NCBI RefSeq assembly: GCF_003072505.1
Contig: NZ_NTGB01000001.1
Span: 1,154,659-1,218,658, forward strand
DNA from: Polynucleobacter rarus
Lineage (GTDB): Bacteria; Pseudomonadota; Gammaproteobacteria; Burkholderiales; Burkholderiaceae
Reading direction: 5' to 3'
DNA: 64,000 bases
Part shown: in pieces, positions 1-6,394 of the stretch
How positions within the stretch are numbered: position 1 is the first letter of the stretch
How the letters are laid out: every line of letters begins with the position of its first letter
Program-made: the position numbers and the translations under genes
The notes under the pieces: model-generated
What the model was told of the DNA's origin: nothing
Seen by the model: the letters and a program-made list of their open reading frames with translations, nothing else
Database searches by the model: none

Positions 1-260
1 TCGATGATGGTCAGTTGCCGATTGACAATAATTGGATTGAAAATCAAATACGCCCCATCGCTATTGGACGCTCAAACTGGTTGTTTGCCGGCTCGTTACG
101 CGCAGGCAAACGTGCTGCTGCCGTCATGAGTTTGATCCAATCAGCGAAGATGAACGGTCATGATCCATATGCCTATATGAAAGATGTTCTAACAAGGTTG
201 CCTACCCAAAAGAACAACCAGATCGAAGAATTATTACCCCATCGCTGGCAACCTTCTTAG
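1..260 (+). CDS. IS66-family transposase, C-terminal fragment (runs off left edge)
   Basis: The reading frame is open from base 3 and ends at the stop at 258-260, so only about the last 85 residues are visible. The motif IDNNWIENQIRPIAIGR followed by NWLFAGS and AGKRAAAVMSLI is the conserved C-terminal block of IS66 transposases, around the last catalytic glutamate of the DDE domain. The protein would cut and join the element ends. An internal TTG at 15 could be read as a start, but the conserved block continues upstream of it, so this is the tail of a longer protein and not a small gene. Whether the complete transposase is intact cannot be seen here. Confidence 0.85.
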   Translation, partial: DDGQLPIDNNWIENQIRPIAIGRSNWLFAGSLRAGKRAAAVMSLIQSAKMNGHDPYAYMKDVLTRLPTQKNNQIEELLPHRWQPS

Positions 261-290
261 CCATAACACAAATCCATCAAAGTACGACAT

Positions 291-309
291 GTGTTCACCG
301 GACGCATAC
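291..309 (-). repeat. IS66 terminal inverted repeat (right)
   Basis: Read on the minus strand it is GTATGCGTCCGGTGAACAC, matching the general form of IS66-family ends. The partner repeat would be outside the window to the left. Confidence 0.65.
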
Positions 310-343
310 ACTTCTAGACGATAGATTAAAACTCTATATGGAT

Positions 344-378
344 GCACATTGTACGCTAGCAATGGTTGCACACTGTAC
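344..378 (+). repeat. Pair of 11-base direct repeats
   Basis: GCACATTGTAC at 344-354 and GCACACTGTAC at 368-378 differ at one base and are spaced 24 bases apart, about 2.3 helical turns. They lie just outside the IS66 end. The role is unknown. They could be regulatory half sites or remnants of another element end. Confidence 0.45.
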
Positions 379-490
379 AACCTCATAAGCACTTAAATCA
401 ATGGTATTTCAAGAGCTTACGCATCCTAAATATCGGTGTGTAGCGTTTTGTGTAGTGCATTTAGTTTAATTAGAAGAACTACTGACTCAC

Positions 491-513
491 CCTTTGGTTT
501 TGAAAACCAAAGG
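491..513. repeat. Perfect 23-base palindrome
   Basis: CCTTTGGTTTT and AAAACCAAAGG are exact reverse complements separated by a single G at 502. There is no T run after it on either strand as expected for an intrinsic terminator, and a one-base loop is unfavourable for an RNA hairpin. A protein-binding site or an element end is therefore more likely than a terminator. Confidence 0.6.
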
Positions 514-644
514 AATTTTGGAACAACCGTTTAGCACTTCATTGCTCCAAAGTACTTTTGGGTGAGCGAACGTTACTTTAAGTAAGGCCCAGAACCCAAG
601 GAAATCCATGCAAACAGATTACATCAAGTTAGCGAGGGCAATTA

Positions 645-1136
645 CTAGGATGCTAAGCATTTTTTAATTATGGATGCATTTTTCTCTTCAATTTCATTTT
701 TAAAATCTTCAATTACAGAATCATAATCATCAGAATCTGAGAAATTACCCTCGTCAAAATTTCCCTCACTATAACTCTGGTATTTCAAATTAGTAAAGTC
801 AACTAGATCTGCTTTGAAACCATACTCGTTATTCTCTGGATCAATAAGATCTGATGCTAAAGAATCAAATACATCTAAAAATTTATCATGTACTTCCTTA
901 AGACTTACAGAAGCATCGCATCCTATAACCATAGTCAATAGAGACTCATCTTTTGAGTAACTTACCTCTGAAACTGAAAACCTAGTTTCAGAACTACCTG
1001 GGATTTTAATTTCCCTAGGATCGAGAGTATTTTCTATTTCTCTTGAGCAATAATCTACAAAATCAGCCATCTCCTCAGGGGTAGGAGTTCGATTAGAGCC
1101 GATGTAAATGCTCGCAAGTATTTTATTGGTTGTCAT
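645..1136 (-). CDS. Hypothetical acidic protein
   Basis: I do not recognise this 163-residue protein. I chose the ATG at 1136 because AAGGA lies seven bases upstream. An upstream in-frame start at 1169 would add eleven residues without a better ribosome binding site. The sequence is acidic and soluble-looking, with no signal peptide or membrane segment. The middle (CDASVSLKEVHDKFLDVFDSL) looks helical. The C-terminal third is a serine/aspartate-rich stretch (DSDDYDSVIEDF) followed by a charged helix. It sits alone between the IS66 end and decayed genes, in DNA more A+T-rich than the core chromosome. It may be a cargo gene of a former mobile element, but no function can be assigned. Confidence 0.55.
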   Translation of the reverse strand: MTTNKILASIYIGSNRTPTPEEMADFVDYCSREIENTLDPREIKIPGSSETRFSVSEVSYSKDESLLTMVIGCDASVSLKEVHDKFLDVFDSLASDLIDPENNEYGFKADLVDFTNLKYQSYSEGNFDEGNFSDSDDYDSVIEDFKNEIEEKNASIIKKCLAS

Positions 1137-1378
1137 AGCTAAATCCTTGGTGAATGAAAATGATCCCAAAAAAGTAAAATATTTACATGCACATCGTCAT
1201 TATTTTTCTGGGTTATTTTAAGAAAACTATTGAAACTTTTTTCCATGATGAGGTTATTGAAAAAATTATACAACTTTAGATGGTTGAGCTACTCTGAAAG
1301 CAATTAGAGAATTTAAAGCGAATTTCATCACTTGACATTGCGCAATCCCCGGTAATTTCTAAACTTTCTACTGAAACT

Positions 1379-2070
1379 TTAACTTAATAACCACTTCTTA
1401 TATTTGAGGTTTTGACTAATGTAATCCAATACCCATCCATGGTTAGACTGTGCTAGCTCTATCATATTTTCAACTACATTCACCTTGCCAACCTTTATAC
1501 CCTTAAGACATGTTGAAGCCTTATATCTCAAAAAGTGCTGAAATTCACCATCTTCAGTATCCGTTGTATAAACCTCAATGCTTCCATACTGAAGTTTTGG
1601 ATTTAGATTCATCAAGGAAACTGCTAACTAATTGGCAATATCATCCGGAATGGCTTTGGGGATATAAGAGTAAAGAGATACAAGCATACTAGGTTCATTA
1701 ACCTCAATGATGTGATCAATTTCAACCTTATCCTTTATGCTCAAACCCCCATCTTTAAACTCCCCGCCAATATAAGTAGACTCAAATCTCAGCATTGAAT
1801 CATTAGAGTCACTGGAAATATCTATCGTATCTTTATTGCCCATGCGGGCTTTCCACCAAGTCATAAGTGCATATGTCGCCGGCTTAACATCAAGAGCGCC
1901 CTCTGGAGGGGATTGAATAAGCTGAGTCGATAAAACTCATCACCGCTCTCTAACCCATGCTGGTCAATCCCACCCTCATCACCAGAACCCTCATCTTCAA
2001 CTTGAACGGATACTCCGAGCCTATGCTCAGACTCGTCATTCTCAGTTACAGCTTTCTTCTTTTTACTCAC
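1379..2070 (-). pseudogene. Decayed hypothetical gene (one frameshift, one nonsense codon)
   Basis: Three consecutive frames seem to be pieces of one gene. The first piece starts at a GTG (2070) with MSKKKKAVTENDESEH and runs out at 1861. The next frame is open from about 1934, carries LDVKPATYALMTWWKARMGN, and continues to a TAG at 1628-1630. The same frame then stays open to 1379 (LNPKLQYGSIEVYTTDTEDG). Protein-like sequence upstream of the internal ATG at 1864 argues that a frameshift, not a new start, joins pieces one and two. The TAG is a simple in-frame stop between two and three. No known family is recognised. The alternative is two or three separate small genes. Confidence 0.5.
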
Positions 2071-2071
2071 G

Positions 2072-2277
2072 TTAAATATCCCTAGCTATTTGGAGATAAT
2101 TAAAATTCTTTGTTAAGAAATCTCCTACTTGCTTAGCGCTTGAGCTTTTAAAAATAGATTTGGGGGCAGCCTTCTTAGGTTTACCAATAGTAGCCTCATC
2201 TTTTTTGTAGATTTTTTTACAGTTTTTATATGCGGATTTTTTAAGCCATAATCATTAATAACATGACTAACCATCAT
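2072..2277 (-). pseudogene. Small hypothetical gene with a frameshift in an A-run
   Basis: From the ATG at 2277, which has GGGTGGGT just before it, the frame reads MMVSHVINDYGLKNPH then KKSTKK. It then changes to an unlikely Leu/Arg-rich tail. Adding one base in the A-run near 2208 switches to a frame reading DEATIGKPKKAAPKSIF and ending at TAA 2072-2074, two bases before the next gene's GTG at 2070. Close spacing with the next decayed gene suggests a former operon. The reconstructed product of about 68 residues is basic and lysine-rich. No family is recognised, and a sequencing error in the homopolymer is an alternative explanation. Confidence 0.4.
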
Positions 2278-2340
2278 ACCCACCCTGTTCTAAATAAGTC
2301 ATATTGAAGACGATCTTCATTTCTTAGCCAAAAGGAATTT

Positions 2341-2802
2341 CTAGACAATGAGGCTCCACTGCTCATATAGGGAATTCCAGACACGAGAATCCCAATTCTT
2401 CGATGAATATTCCCAATTATCATTGTCATCATCCGAGTGATCGAAAAGCGGTATTAATCCCTCATTATCTGGCTTGTACTGCATCGCATAATGAGATGCT
2501 TGACTCCCATCATCATTTACCTCCCAATCACTAAACTCCGCCCTAATTCTCTGAAGCTCGTAAAGCTTTTCCGTATATTCGCTTGGAATATCTGTTTCAT
2601 CTTTTGTCACGACTCCTTTAAATTTCGAATCCAGGAAAAAAAAGCCATCCGATGAGATACCCCCTCCCTCATAGCCAAAATAAACTCCAACATAATTCTT
2701 ACCAACCTTTTCATAAACGACATTAGCGTCTATTCGGTTAGTTTTTTCATTTACTAGAATGATGAACTCTGATAATTTTTCAGTATTTTTTAATTCGCCC
2801 AT
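2341..2802 (-). CDS. Hypothetical acidic protein
   Basis: A 153-residue acidic protein that I do not recognise. The first half alternates beta-type strands (FIILVNEKTNRIDANVVYE, then YVGVYFGYEGGGISSDGFFFL). The second half is rich in Asp, Asn and Trp (HSDDDNDNWEYSSKNWDSR). No signal peptide, membrane segment or catalytic motif is visible. Size and acidity would suit an immunity or inhibitor protein, but no toxin gene is found beside it, so this is only a guess. It precedes the decayed pair at 1379-2277 on the same strand with about 60 bases between, so it may once have been the first gene of that unit. Confidence 0.5.
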   Translation of the reverse strand: MGELKNTEKLSEFIILVNEKTNRIDANVVYEKVGKNYVGVYFGYEGGGISSDGFFFLDSKFKGVVTKDETDIPSEYTEKLYELQRIRAEFSDWEVNDDGSQASHYAMQYKPDNEGLIPLFDHSDDDNDNWEYSSKNWDSRVWNSLYEQWSLIV

Positions 2803-3077
2803 ATTAATTTATCCCTGTATTTTAAAAATTACTTCTAATCTGCTGAATTTTAGAAAAATCCAGATTTTTATCTTAGCTTATTTAATATATCTATTCTAAA
2901 AACTCTGAAGCTCATAGCATGAGCCTATTGATTTTGAACTACCAAAATTAGAGGACCTAGGATGGTTGCAGGCGTAACTGCGAGCCTATGAGAATAATCA
3001 TCTTATTAAATGAATCTTGATTATTTTTCTGGAAAATTAACTTCAAATTTGAAATTGCTGGGAATGTTGGAAAAATC

Positions 3078-3090
3078 CCCACTCAATAGT
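3078..3090 (+). repeat. Possible left attachment core (attL-like)
   Basis: CCCACTCAATAGT matches 12 of 13 bases of CCCACTCAATCGT at 8025-8037, the plus-strand sequence of the end of guaA. The orientation is the same, as expected for the two ends of an island inserted at guaA. The match is short, so chance cannot be excluded. The nearby shared motifs support it. Confidence 0.4.
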
Positions 3091-3143
3091 TACTCGGTTA
3101 AAAAACTATTATAAATCATGTAGTTACAGTCACCAATAAGAGT

Positions 3144-3163
3144 GCGTGTAACTTTTGTGTAAC
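3144..3163 (+). repeat. GTGTAA arm-like repeat (left end)
   Basis: GCGTGTAACTTTTGTGTAAC contains two copies of GTGTAA ten bases apart. The same arrangement occurs beside guaA (7962-7981, and in looser form at 7901-7920). Paired short direct repeats near both ends are typical arm-type binding sites of tyrosine integrases, and an integrase remnant lies at 7591-7860. The binding role is inferred. Confidence 0.45.
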
Positions 3164-3233
3164 TTGACTGAGTTGGCGCTGTTTTTAACAAAGCAAAATC
3201 CTATTCGTTTTCAACGCTTAAGTGGCGCTTAAC

Positions 3234-3887
3234 TTACACAGAATGTGACAAGTATTTTTTATTATTGAACACTAAATTTAAATACTTAGGATCAGGTTTA
3301 AACTGCATAAATTCATCAAAGAGAGCATTATCTTGAGGATAAAGTAACCATAAAAAGTCCTTACCATGCTTACTTTCAATCATTTTTTCATATAGATGAA
3401 ATGAATGAATAACCTGAGATCTAAGACTAATTGGAGCATTATTTAGATCATTAATGAATCTCTTAATGCCTAAACTTGTGAAATTAGCTGGAGTAAATTT
3501 AGAACCATGTAAGCCAGGCGCTAGTATTTGAGATTCATCAGAAACACCATAAACTATCCTAATAGCTTCTTGATATTTGTTGTCAGTATAGTTGTTGGGG
3601 AACAGATAACGAGCTACATCTTTAGTAAGTTGAAAATAATAAGGCCAACGTACAAGCCTAATTCCCTCAGTAAGGCAAAGTTGATTCTTCCTTAAATCGC
3701 GTTCATGATTCGAAACTTTATCGTAATGATCGGGACCATCATATTCGAATGCAATTTTATCTTCAGGGAAATATATGTCTAAGCTAAACCTAGCCAATTT
3801 ATGTTCTGAAACATTATTTTTTTCTAAAAATAGTCTAGATACCTCTCTTAAATGAGTAACCGTCATTTCTTTTGCATCGACTTTCAT
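3234..3887 (-). CDS. Vsr/DUF559-like PD-(D/E)XK endonuclease candidate, last gene of island operon
   Basis: A 217-residue protein. Residues 35-96 have the layout of Vsr/DUF559-type nucleases in the restriction-endonuclease-like fold: an aspartate in a strand (D37 in SLDIYF), then KIAFEYDGPDHY with E48, D50 and H54. These are followed by RDLRKNQL (R63, D64, K67) and GIRLVRWPYY, matching the usual pattern of IEIDG, H, RD and a final GxxVxRF strand. The C-terminal 120 residues are not recognised and may recognise DNA or a partner. The ATG at 3887 is one base past the upstream gene's stop, so translation is probably coupled. It is the distal gene of a five-gene operon that also carries a Cas4-like nuclease. 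Nuclease activity is inferred from motif pattern only. Confidence 0.6.
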   Translation of the reverse strand: MKVDAKEMTVTHLREVSRLFLEKNNVSEHKLARFSLDIYFPEDKIAFEYDGPDHYDKVSNHERDLRKNQLCLTEGIRLVRWPYYFQLTKDVARYLFPNNYTDNKYQEAIRIVYGVSDESQILAPGLHGSKFTPANFTSLGIKRFINDLNNAPISLRSQVIHSFHLYEKMIESKHGKDFLWLLYPQDNALFDEFMQFKPDPKYLNLVFNNKKYLSHSV

Positions 3888-3888
3888 A

Positions 3889-4203
3889 TCAATCCCTATT
3901 TTTTAGATGTTTAGACACATAAGCTTTAAGCTTATTTTCAACATTATCAGCCACTTTAGAAATCTCAGTATCTCTCAAACTAGCACAAAACGTAAACCAT
4001 TTATCAGTTTCAAGTTCAATATTGTGCGTAGCATTGTGTAAGCTTAATTCTGAATGTAATTGCTTAGAGTCTTCTAGCATAATATTTAATTCAATACAAG
4101 ATTTTGTTAAATTCAATAGGCTCTTAATTACAGAATCAGTATCATCGATAACTTCGCTCGCCCACCAATCTTCTCCATCTAAAACAGGTATATCTATGGA
4201 CAT
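3889..4203 (-). CDS. Hypothetical helical protein of the island operon
   Basis: An unrecognised acidic 104-residue protein. After a short N-terminal stretch with DGEDWW, most of the chain looks alpha-helical (SVIKSLLNLTKSCIELNIML, then KVADNVENKLKAYVSKHL). This suits a small helical bundle or coiled-coil adaptor. There is no signal peptide or membrane segment. The start at 4203 is 12 bases after the stop of the IS-split gene, and its stop is one base before the nuclease-like gene at 3887, so it is an internal member of the operon. Its position directly before the nuclease suggests a partner or regulator role, which is inference only. Confidence 0.6.
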   Translation of the reverse strand: MSIDIPVLDGEDWWASEVIDDTDSVIKSLLNLTKSCIELNIMLEDSKQLHSELSLHNATHNIELETDKWFTFCASLRDTEISKVADNVENKLKAYVSKHLKNRD

Positions 4204-4568
4204 TCAAAAACTCATCTAACTTTTAATTGTGCATTTAGGGCAACCATAATCGTCATCACTATCAATCAATGATTCAAATATCTTTAAGGTTTTACTGTCT
4301 GAATGAATAAGCATAATATTTCCATTTATAGTCATATTTTTAGATTCTTTTTTCCAGCTGTCTTTTAGCCACTTCTTACACTCATTTAAATATTTTTCAG
4401 AGGCAAATACAATCTCTATGTGCTCTCCAATAGCTGTCTTAGCTTGTTCTTTTGAATAGCTTTTATTTACAGTCCCGTTAAATATTTTGACAAATATATC
4501 GTGAGTTATTTTTTCAAGTTTTTTATCAGCAGATTTATCAATTTCGCTTTCTTCAAATTCGAAATATC

Positions 4569-4600
4569 TGACCTTGCCCTAGTTAAACGTACTTCTTAAC
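4569..4600 (+). repeat. IS3 left inverted repeat
   Basis: Starts TGACCTTGCCCTAG and ends CTTCTTAAC. It pairs with 5843-5874 with five mismatches over 32 bases. Confidence 0.9.
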
Positions 4601-4608
4601 AGCTTTAA

Positions 4609-5508
4609 TTATGCAACCTTTTTCTGAGTTGCATACCATCGTTTCTCAAACTCCATTGGACTTACATAACCTAAAGTGGAGTGTAGTCTTTTATAATTAT
4701 AGAAACTGATCCAGTCAATGACTTCATCCATCATCTCTCGCCTTGTTGCAAACCGCTTTCCATCAATACGGGCGACTTTCAATTTACCCCAAAGACTTTC
4801 AGTGGGAGCGTTGTCCCAACAATCCCCTTTGCGACTCATCGAACTTCTCATGTTGAACGCAGATATTACTCTTTGGAAATCCTCGCTACAGTACTGCGTC
4901 CCTCTATCGGAGTGGAATATTAATCCACATGACGGATTTCTTCTAAACCAAGCCATTTTTAAAGCATCTACTACTAAGTTACTTTCCATCTTAGGCTTCA
5001 TACTCCAACCAACAATCTGTCGATTAAATAAGTCAATGACCACAGCTAGAAATACCCAACCTTCATCGGTAGGTAAATACGTGATATCACCTGTCCAAAC
5101 TTGATTGGGCTGCTCAACATGAAACTCTCTACTTACCAAATTATCGGCCACCTCAAATCGATGATTGCTGTCGGTAGTCACCACAAACTTACGTTTACCC
5201 TTGGCTTTGATACCATGCAACTGCATCAGCTTTCTAACTCTTTCTTTTCCAACCTTAAAGCCTCGAGCATGCAGCTCTTTGGTGATCCTAGGCCAACCAT
5301 ACTCCTGCTTCACTTCGGCATGAATCGACTTGATATGAGCCAACAGCACCTCATTACTCAGGTTTTCAGGTTGCACGACCTTCTTGGGTTGCTCCAACAC
5401 TTTCTTACGTTGATGTTGGAAATACCCACTCGCACTCACACCCAGCACCTCGCAAGCCAAACCTATCGGCCATTGCATCTTATTTCGAGCAATCCAAGCG
5501 TACTTCAC
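4609..5508 (-). CDS. IS3-family transposase OrfB (DDE integrase core)
   Basis: A 299-residue protein with an HTH_21-like N-terminus (YGWPRITKEL near residues 70-79) and an rve integrase core. The DDE residues are visible: D141 in VWTGDITYLP, D201 in IFHSDRGTQY and E237 in WDNAPTESLWG. The C-terminus has the typical YNYKRLHSTLGYVSP block. It catalyses strand transfer, usually as an OrfAB fusion made by -1 frameshifting. Its start at 5508 overlaps the end of orfA by four bases, and the upstream -1 frame is open back to the slippery site at 5538-5544. All motifs are intact, so the protein looks functional. Confidence 0.95.
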   Translation of the reverse strand: MKYAWIARNKMQWPIGLACEVLGVSASGYFQHQRKKVLEQPKKVVQPENLSNEVLLAHIKSIHAEVKQEYGWPRITKELHARGFKVGKERVRKLMQLHGIKAKGKRKFVVTTDSNHRFEVADNLVSREFHVEQPNQVWTGDITYLPTDEGWVFLAVVIDLFNRQIVGWSMKPKMESNLVVDALKMAWFRRNPSCGLIFHSDRGTQYCSEDFQRVISAFNMRSSMSRKGDCWDNAPTESLWGKLKVARIDGKRFATRREMMDEVIDWISFYNYKRLHSTLGYVSPMEFEKRWYATQKKVA

Positions 5509-5801
5509 AAAGACTCTTTCGCGAAGTACGCTGTCGCCTTTTTTAAGATATCACGCTCCATCTTCACCCGAGCTAACTCAGCTCGTAGTCGCGCTAACTC
5601 CATCTGTTCTTCACTAATTACCTGGGATTTACCACCCGTCAGCTGCCCTTGTTCATCCCAGCGAATCCAATTTTCTAATGATCCTTTGGGAACGCCAAGA
5701 ATCTTAGCAACATCCGCTGATGACTGGCCATTTCTAACCAGCCTGACAGCTTCCATCTTAAACTCTAGGGTATATCTAGCCCTTGTTCGTTTCACCACCA
5801 T
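5505..5801 (-). CDS. IS3-family OrfA (helix-turn-helix, leucine-zipper)
   Basis: This 98-residue protein has the N-terminal helix-turn-helix of IS3 OrfA proteins (YTLEFKMEAVRLVRNGQSS, then VAKILGVPKGSLENWI). A leucine-rich coiled coil at about residues 65-88 (LARLRAELARVKMERDIL) mediates multimerisation. OrfA binds the element ends. As part of the OrfAB fusion it supplies the DNA-binding domain. The slippery heptamer lies inside its last codons. The length is normal for the family, and no disabling change is seen. Confidence 0.93.
   Translation of the reverse strand: MVVKRTRARYTLEFKMEAVRLVRNGQSSADVAKILGVPKGSLENWIRWDEQGQLTGGKSQVISEEQMELARLRAELARVKMERDILKKATAYFAKESL
5538..5544 (-). promoter_or_regulatory. 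A_AAA_AAG -1 frameshift site for OrfAB
   Basis: On the minus strand the orfA frame reads TTA AAA AAG, so the heptamer A_AAA_AAG is in the correct phase for -1 slippage. After the shift the frame stays open and enters orfB ahead of its own ATG. Programmed frameshifting at such sites is established for IS3 elements. Confidence 0.75.
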
Positions 5802-5842
5802 TTGACACCTCCATCACTATATTTATATCATTTTTTCATATA

Positions 5843-5874
5843 GTTAAGAGGTACGTTTTTCAGGGGCAAGGTCA
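5843..5874 (-). repeat. IS3 right inverted repeat
   Basis: Read on the minus strand it starts TGACCTTGCCCCTG and ends CCTCTTAAC, matching the left repeat at 27 of 32 positions. Confidence 0.9.
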
Positions 5875-5877
5875 ATC
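5875..5877 (+). repeat. ATC target-site duplication of the IS3 element
   Basis: ATC follows the right end here and also precedes the left end at 4566-4568. Keeping one copy restores the interrupted frame exactly, which confirms the boundaries. Confidence 0.85.
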
Positions 5878-6394
5878 CTTCTATAAAAGATTTTTCATAA
5901 TTCTGTTTTTCGTCACTCAATACATATCCAATGCATTCAGTAATTCCCTCTCCATCACCATTTAATTCAAACTTAACTTCCTTACTTGACTGCTTAACAG
6001 AATCTAATATTTTTCGTCCATTAAATGATTTATAAACGATACTTATATCAGAATCCGATTTAAATGTGACATCATATCCTCCGTCAGCCTTTAAAATAAA
6101 ATGAATAAATCTAATATTTTTAGAGTCTGGTCGAATAATAAAATCGCCATTCAATGACTCATTGAGTTTTGTATTACTATTAAAATTCCAAGTAGGATTT
6201 GAAAAGTGTGTTTCTTTATTTTCATAACTCCTGCATGAAAAACTTCTTATTTTATTGAACAAGTCTTTGGAGTCTTTTATTTTATCGATTGGAAAATCTT
6301 GTTGGTAAAAATTAAGTGTTTCACCATTGATTATTTTTTTCTCAGTTTTTGACATATAAATATCTCATTTGAAGTAATCTATCGTGTAGCCATA

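Larger units (their letters stand above)
1..309 (+). mobile_element. Right end of an IS66-family element
   Basis: The C-terminal part of an IS66-type transposase is followed, 31 bases after its stop, by a sequence whose reverse complement begins GTATGCGTCCGGTGAACAC. This has the form of IS66-family terminal repeats, which typically begin GTAAGCG or similar and contain TCCGGTGAAC. I therefore place the element's right end at about 309. The left end lies outside the window, so target duplication and completeness cannot be judged. Confidence 0.75.
310..644. other. Intergenic stretch without a supported gene
   Basis: No convincing coding region is present. The stretch holds two direct copies of an 11-base motif (344-354 and 368-378, GCACATTGTAC and GCACACTGTAC), a perfect 23-base palindrome at 491-513, and a GTGTAG-rich motif at 436-456. 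The last resembles the repeats beside guaA. A 19-codon frame at 608-667 with a Shine-Dalgarno-like AAGGAAA before it is too short to support. Confidence 0.5.
2803..3233. other. Intergenic stretch containing a possible island end
   Basis: No gene is supported in this 431-base, A+T-rich gap. It contains CCCACTCAATAGT at 3078-3090, which differs at one base from a sequence inside the guaA 3' end. It also contains TTATAAATCA at 3109-3118, which recurs at 7992-8001, and a GTGTAA repeat pair at 3144-3163. Together they could be the left attachment region of the island carrying the nuclease operon. Nothing else was seen. Confidence 0.45.
4569..5874 (-). mobile_element. Complete IS3-family insertion sequence (1306 bp)
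   Basis: The element carries overlapping orfA and orfB, has imperfect 32-base terminal inverted repeats starting TGACCTTGCCC (27 of 32 matching), and is flanked by the direct repeat ATC at 4566-4568 and 5875-5877. TG...CA ends and a 3-base target duplication are usual for IS3 elements. The matching flanks show it moved into this gene as one event without rearrangement. Both reading frames look intact, so the element may still be able to transpose. Confidence 0.93.
4216..6355 (-). pseudogene. Island operon gene of 276 codons split by an IS3 element
   Basis: The 5' part is read from ATG 6355 to the IS end at 5874, and the 3' part from 4568 to the TAG at 4216-4218. Removing the IS (4569-5874) and one ATC target copy joins GGA to TAT TTC GAA without a frame change, giving 276 residues. 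The N-terminal half looks beta-rich (FIIRPDSKNIRFIHFILKAD, YDVTFKSDSDISIVYKSF). The C-terminal half looks helical and ends with a CPKC-like pair in DDDYGCPKCTIKS. With the IS present the frame runs through the IS end to an early stop, giving 175 residues. No known family is recognised. Its place between two nuclease-like genes suggests it was the central, perhaps sensing or scaffolding, component. Confidence 0.75.

Noticed and set aside
608..667. 19-codon frame with an AAGGAAA ribosome-binding-like sequence
   Set aside because: Too short, without recognisable similarity, and in a stretch with no other coding signal.
1510..1692. Plus-strand frame of 60 codons
   Set aside because: It lies opposite the decayed minus-strand gene, whose translation is more protein-like; no ribosome binding site.
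4022..4219. Plus-strand frame of 65 codons
   Set aside because: Antisense to the operon gene at 3889-4203, which has coupled neighbours and good spacing.
5101..5805. Long plus-strand frame of 234 codons across the IS3 element
   Set aside because: Antisense to orfA/orfB, which carry intact transposase motifs; the plus-strand translation shows no domain.
5828..6355. Stand-alone 175-residue gene
   Set aside because: Its last 16 codons are inside the IS3 end; the true gene continues on the other side of the element.
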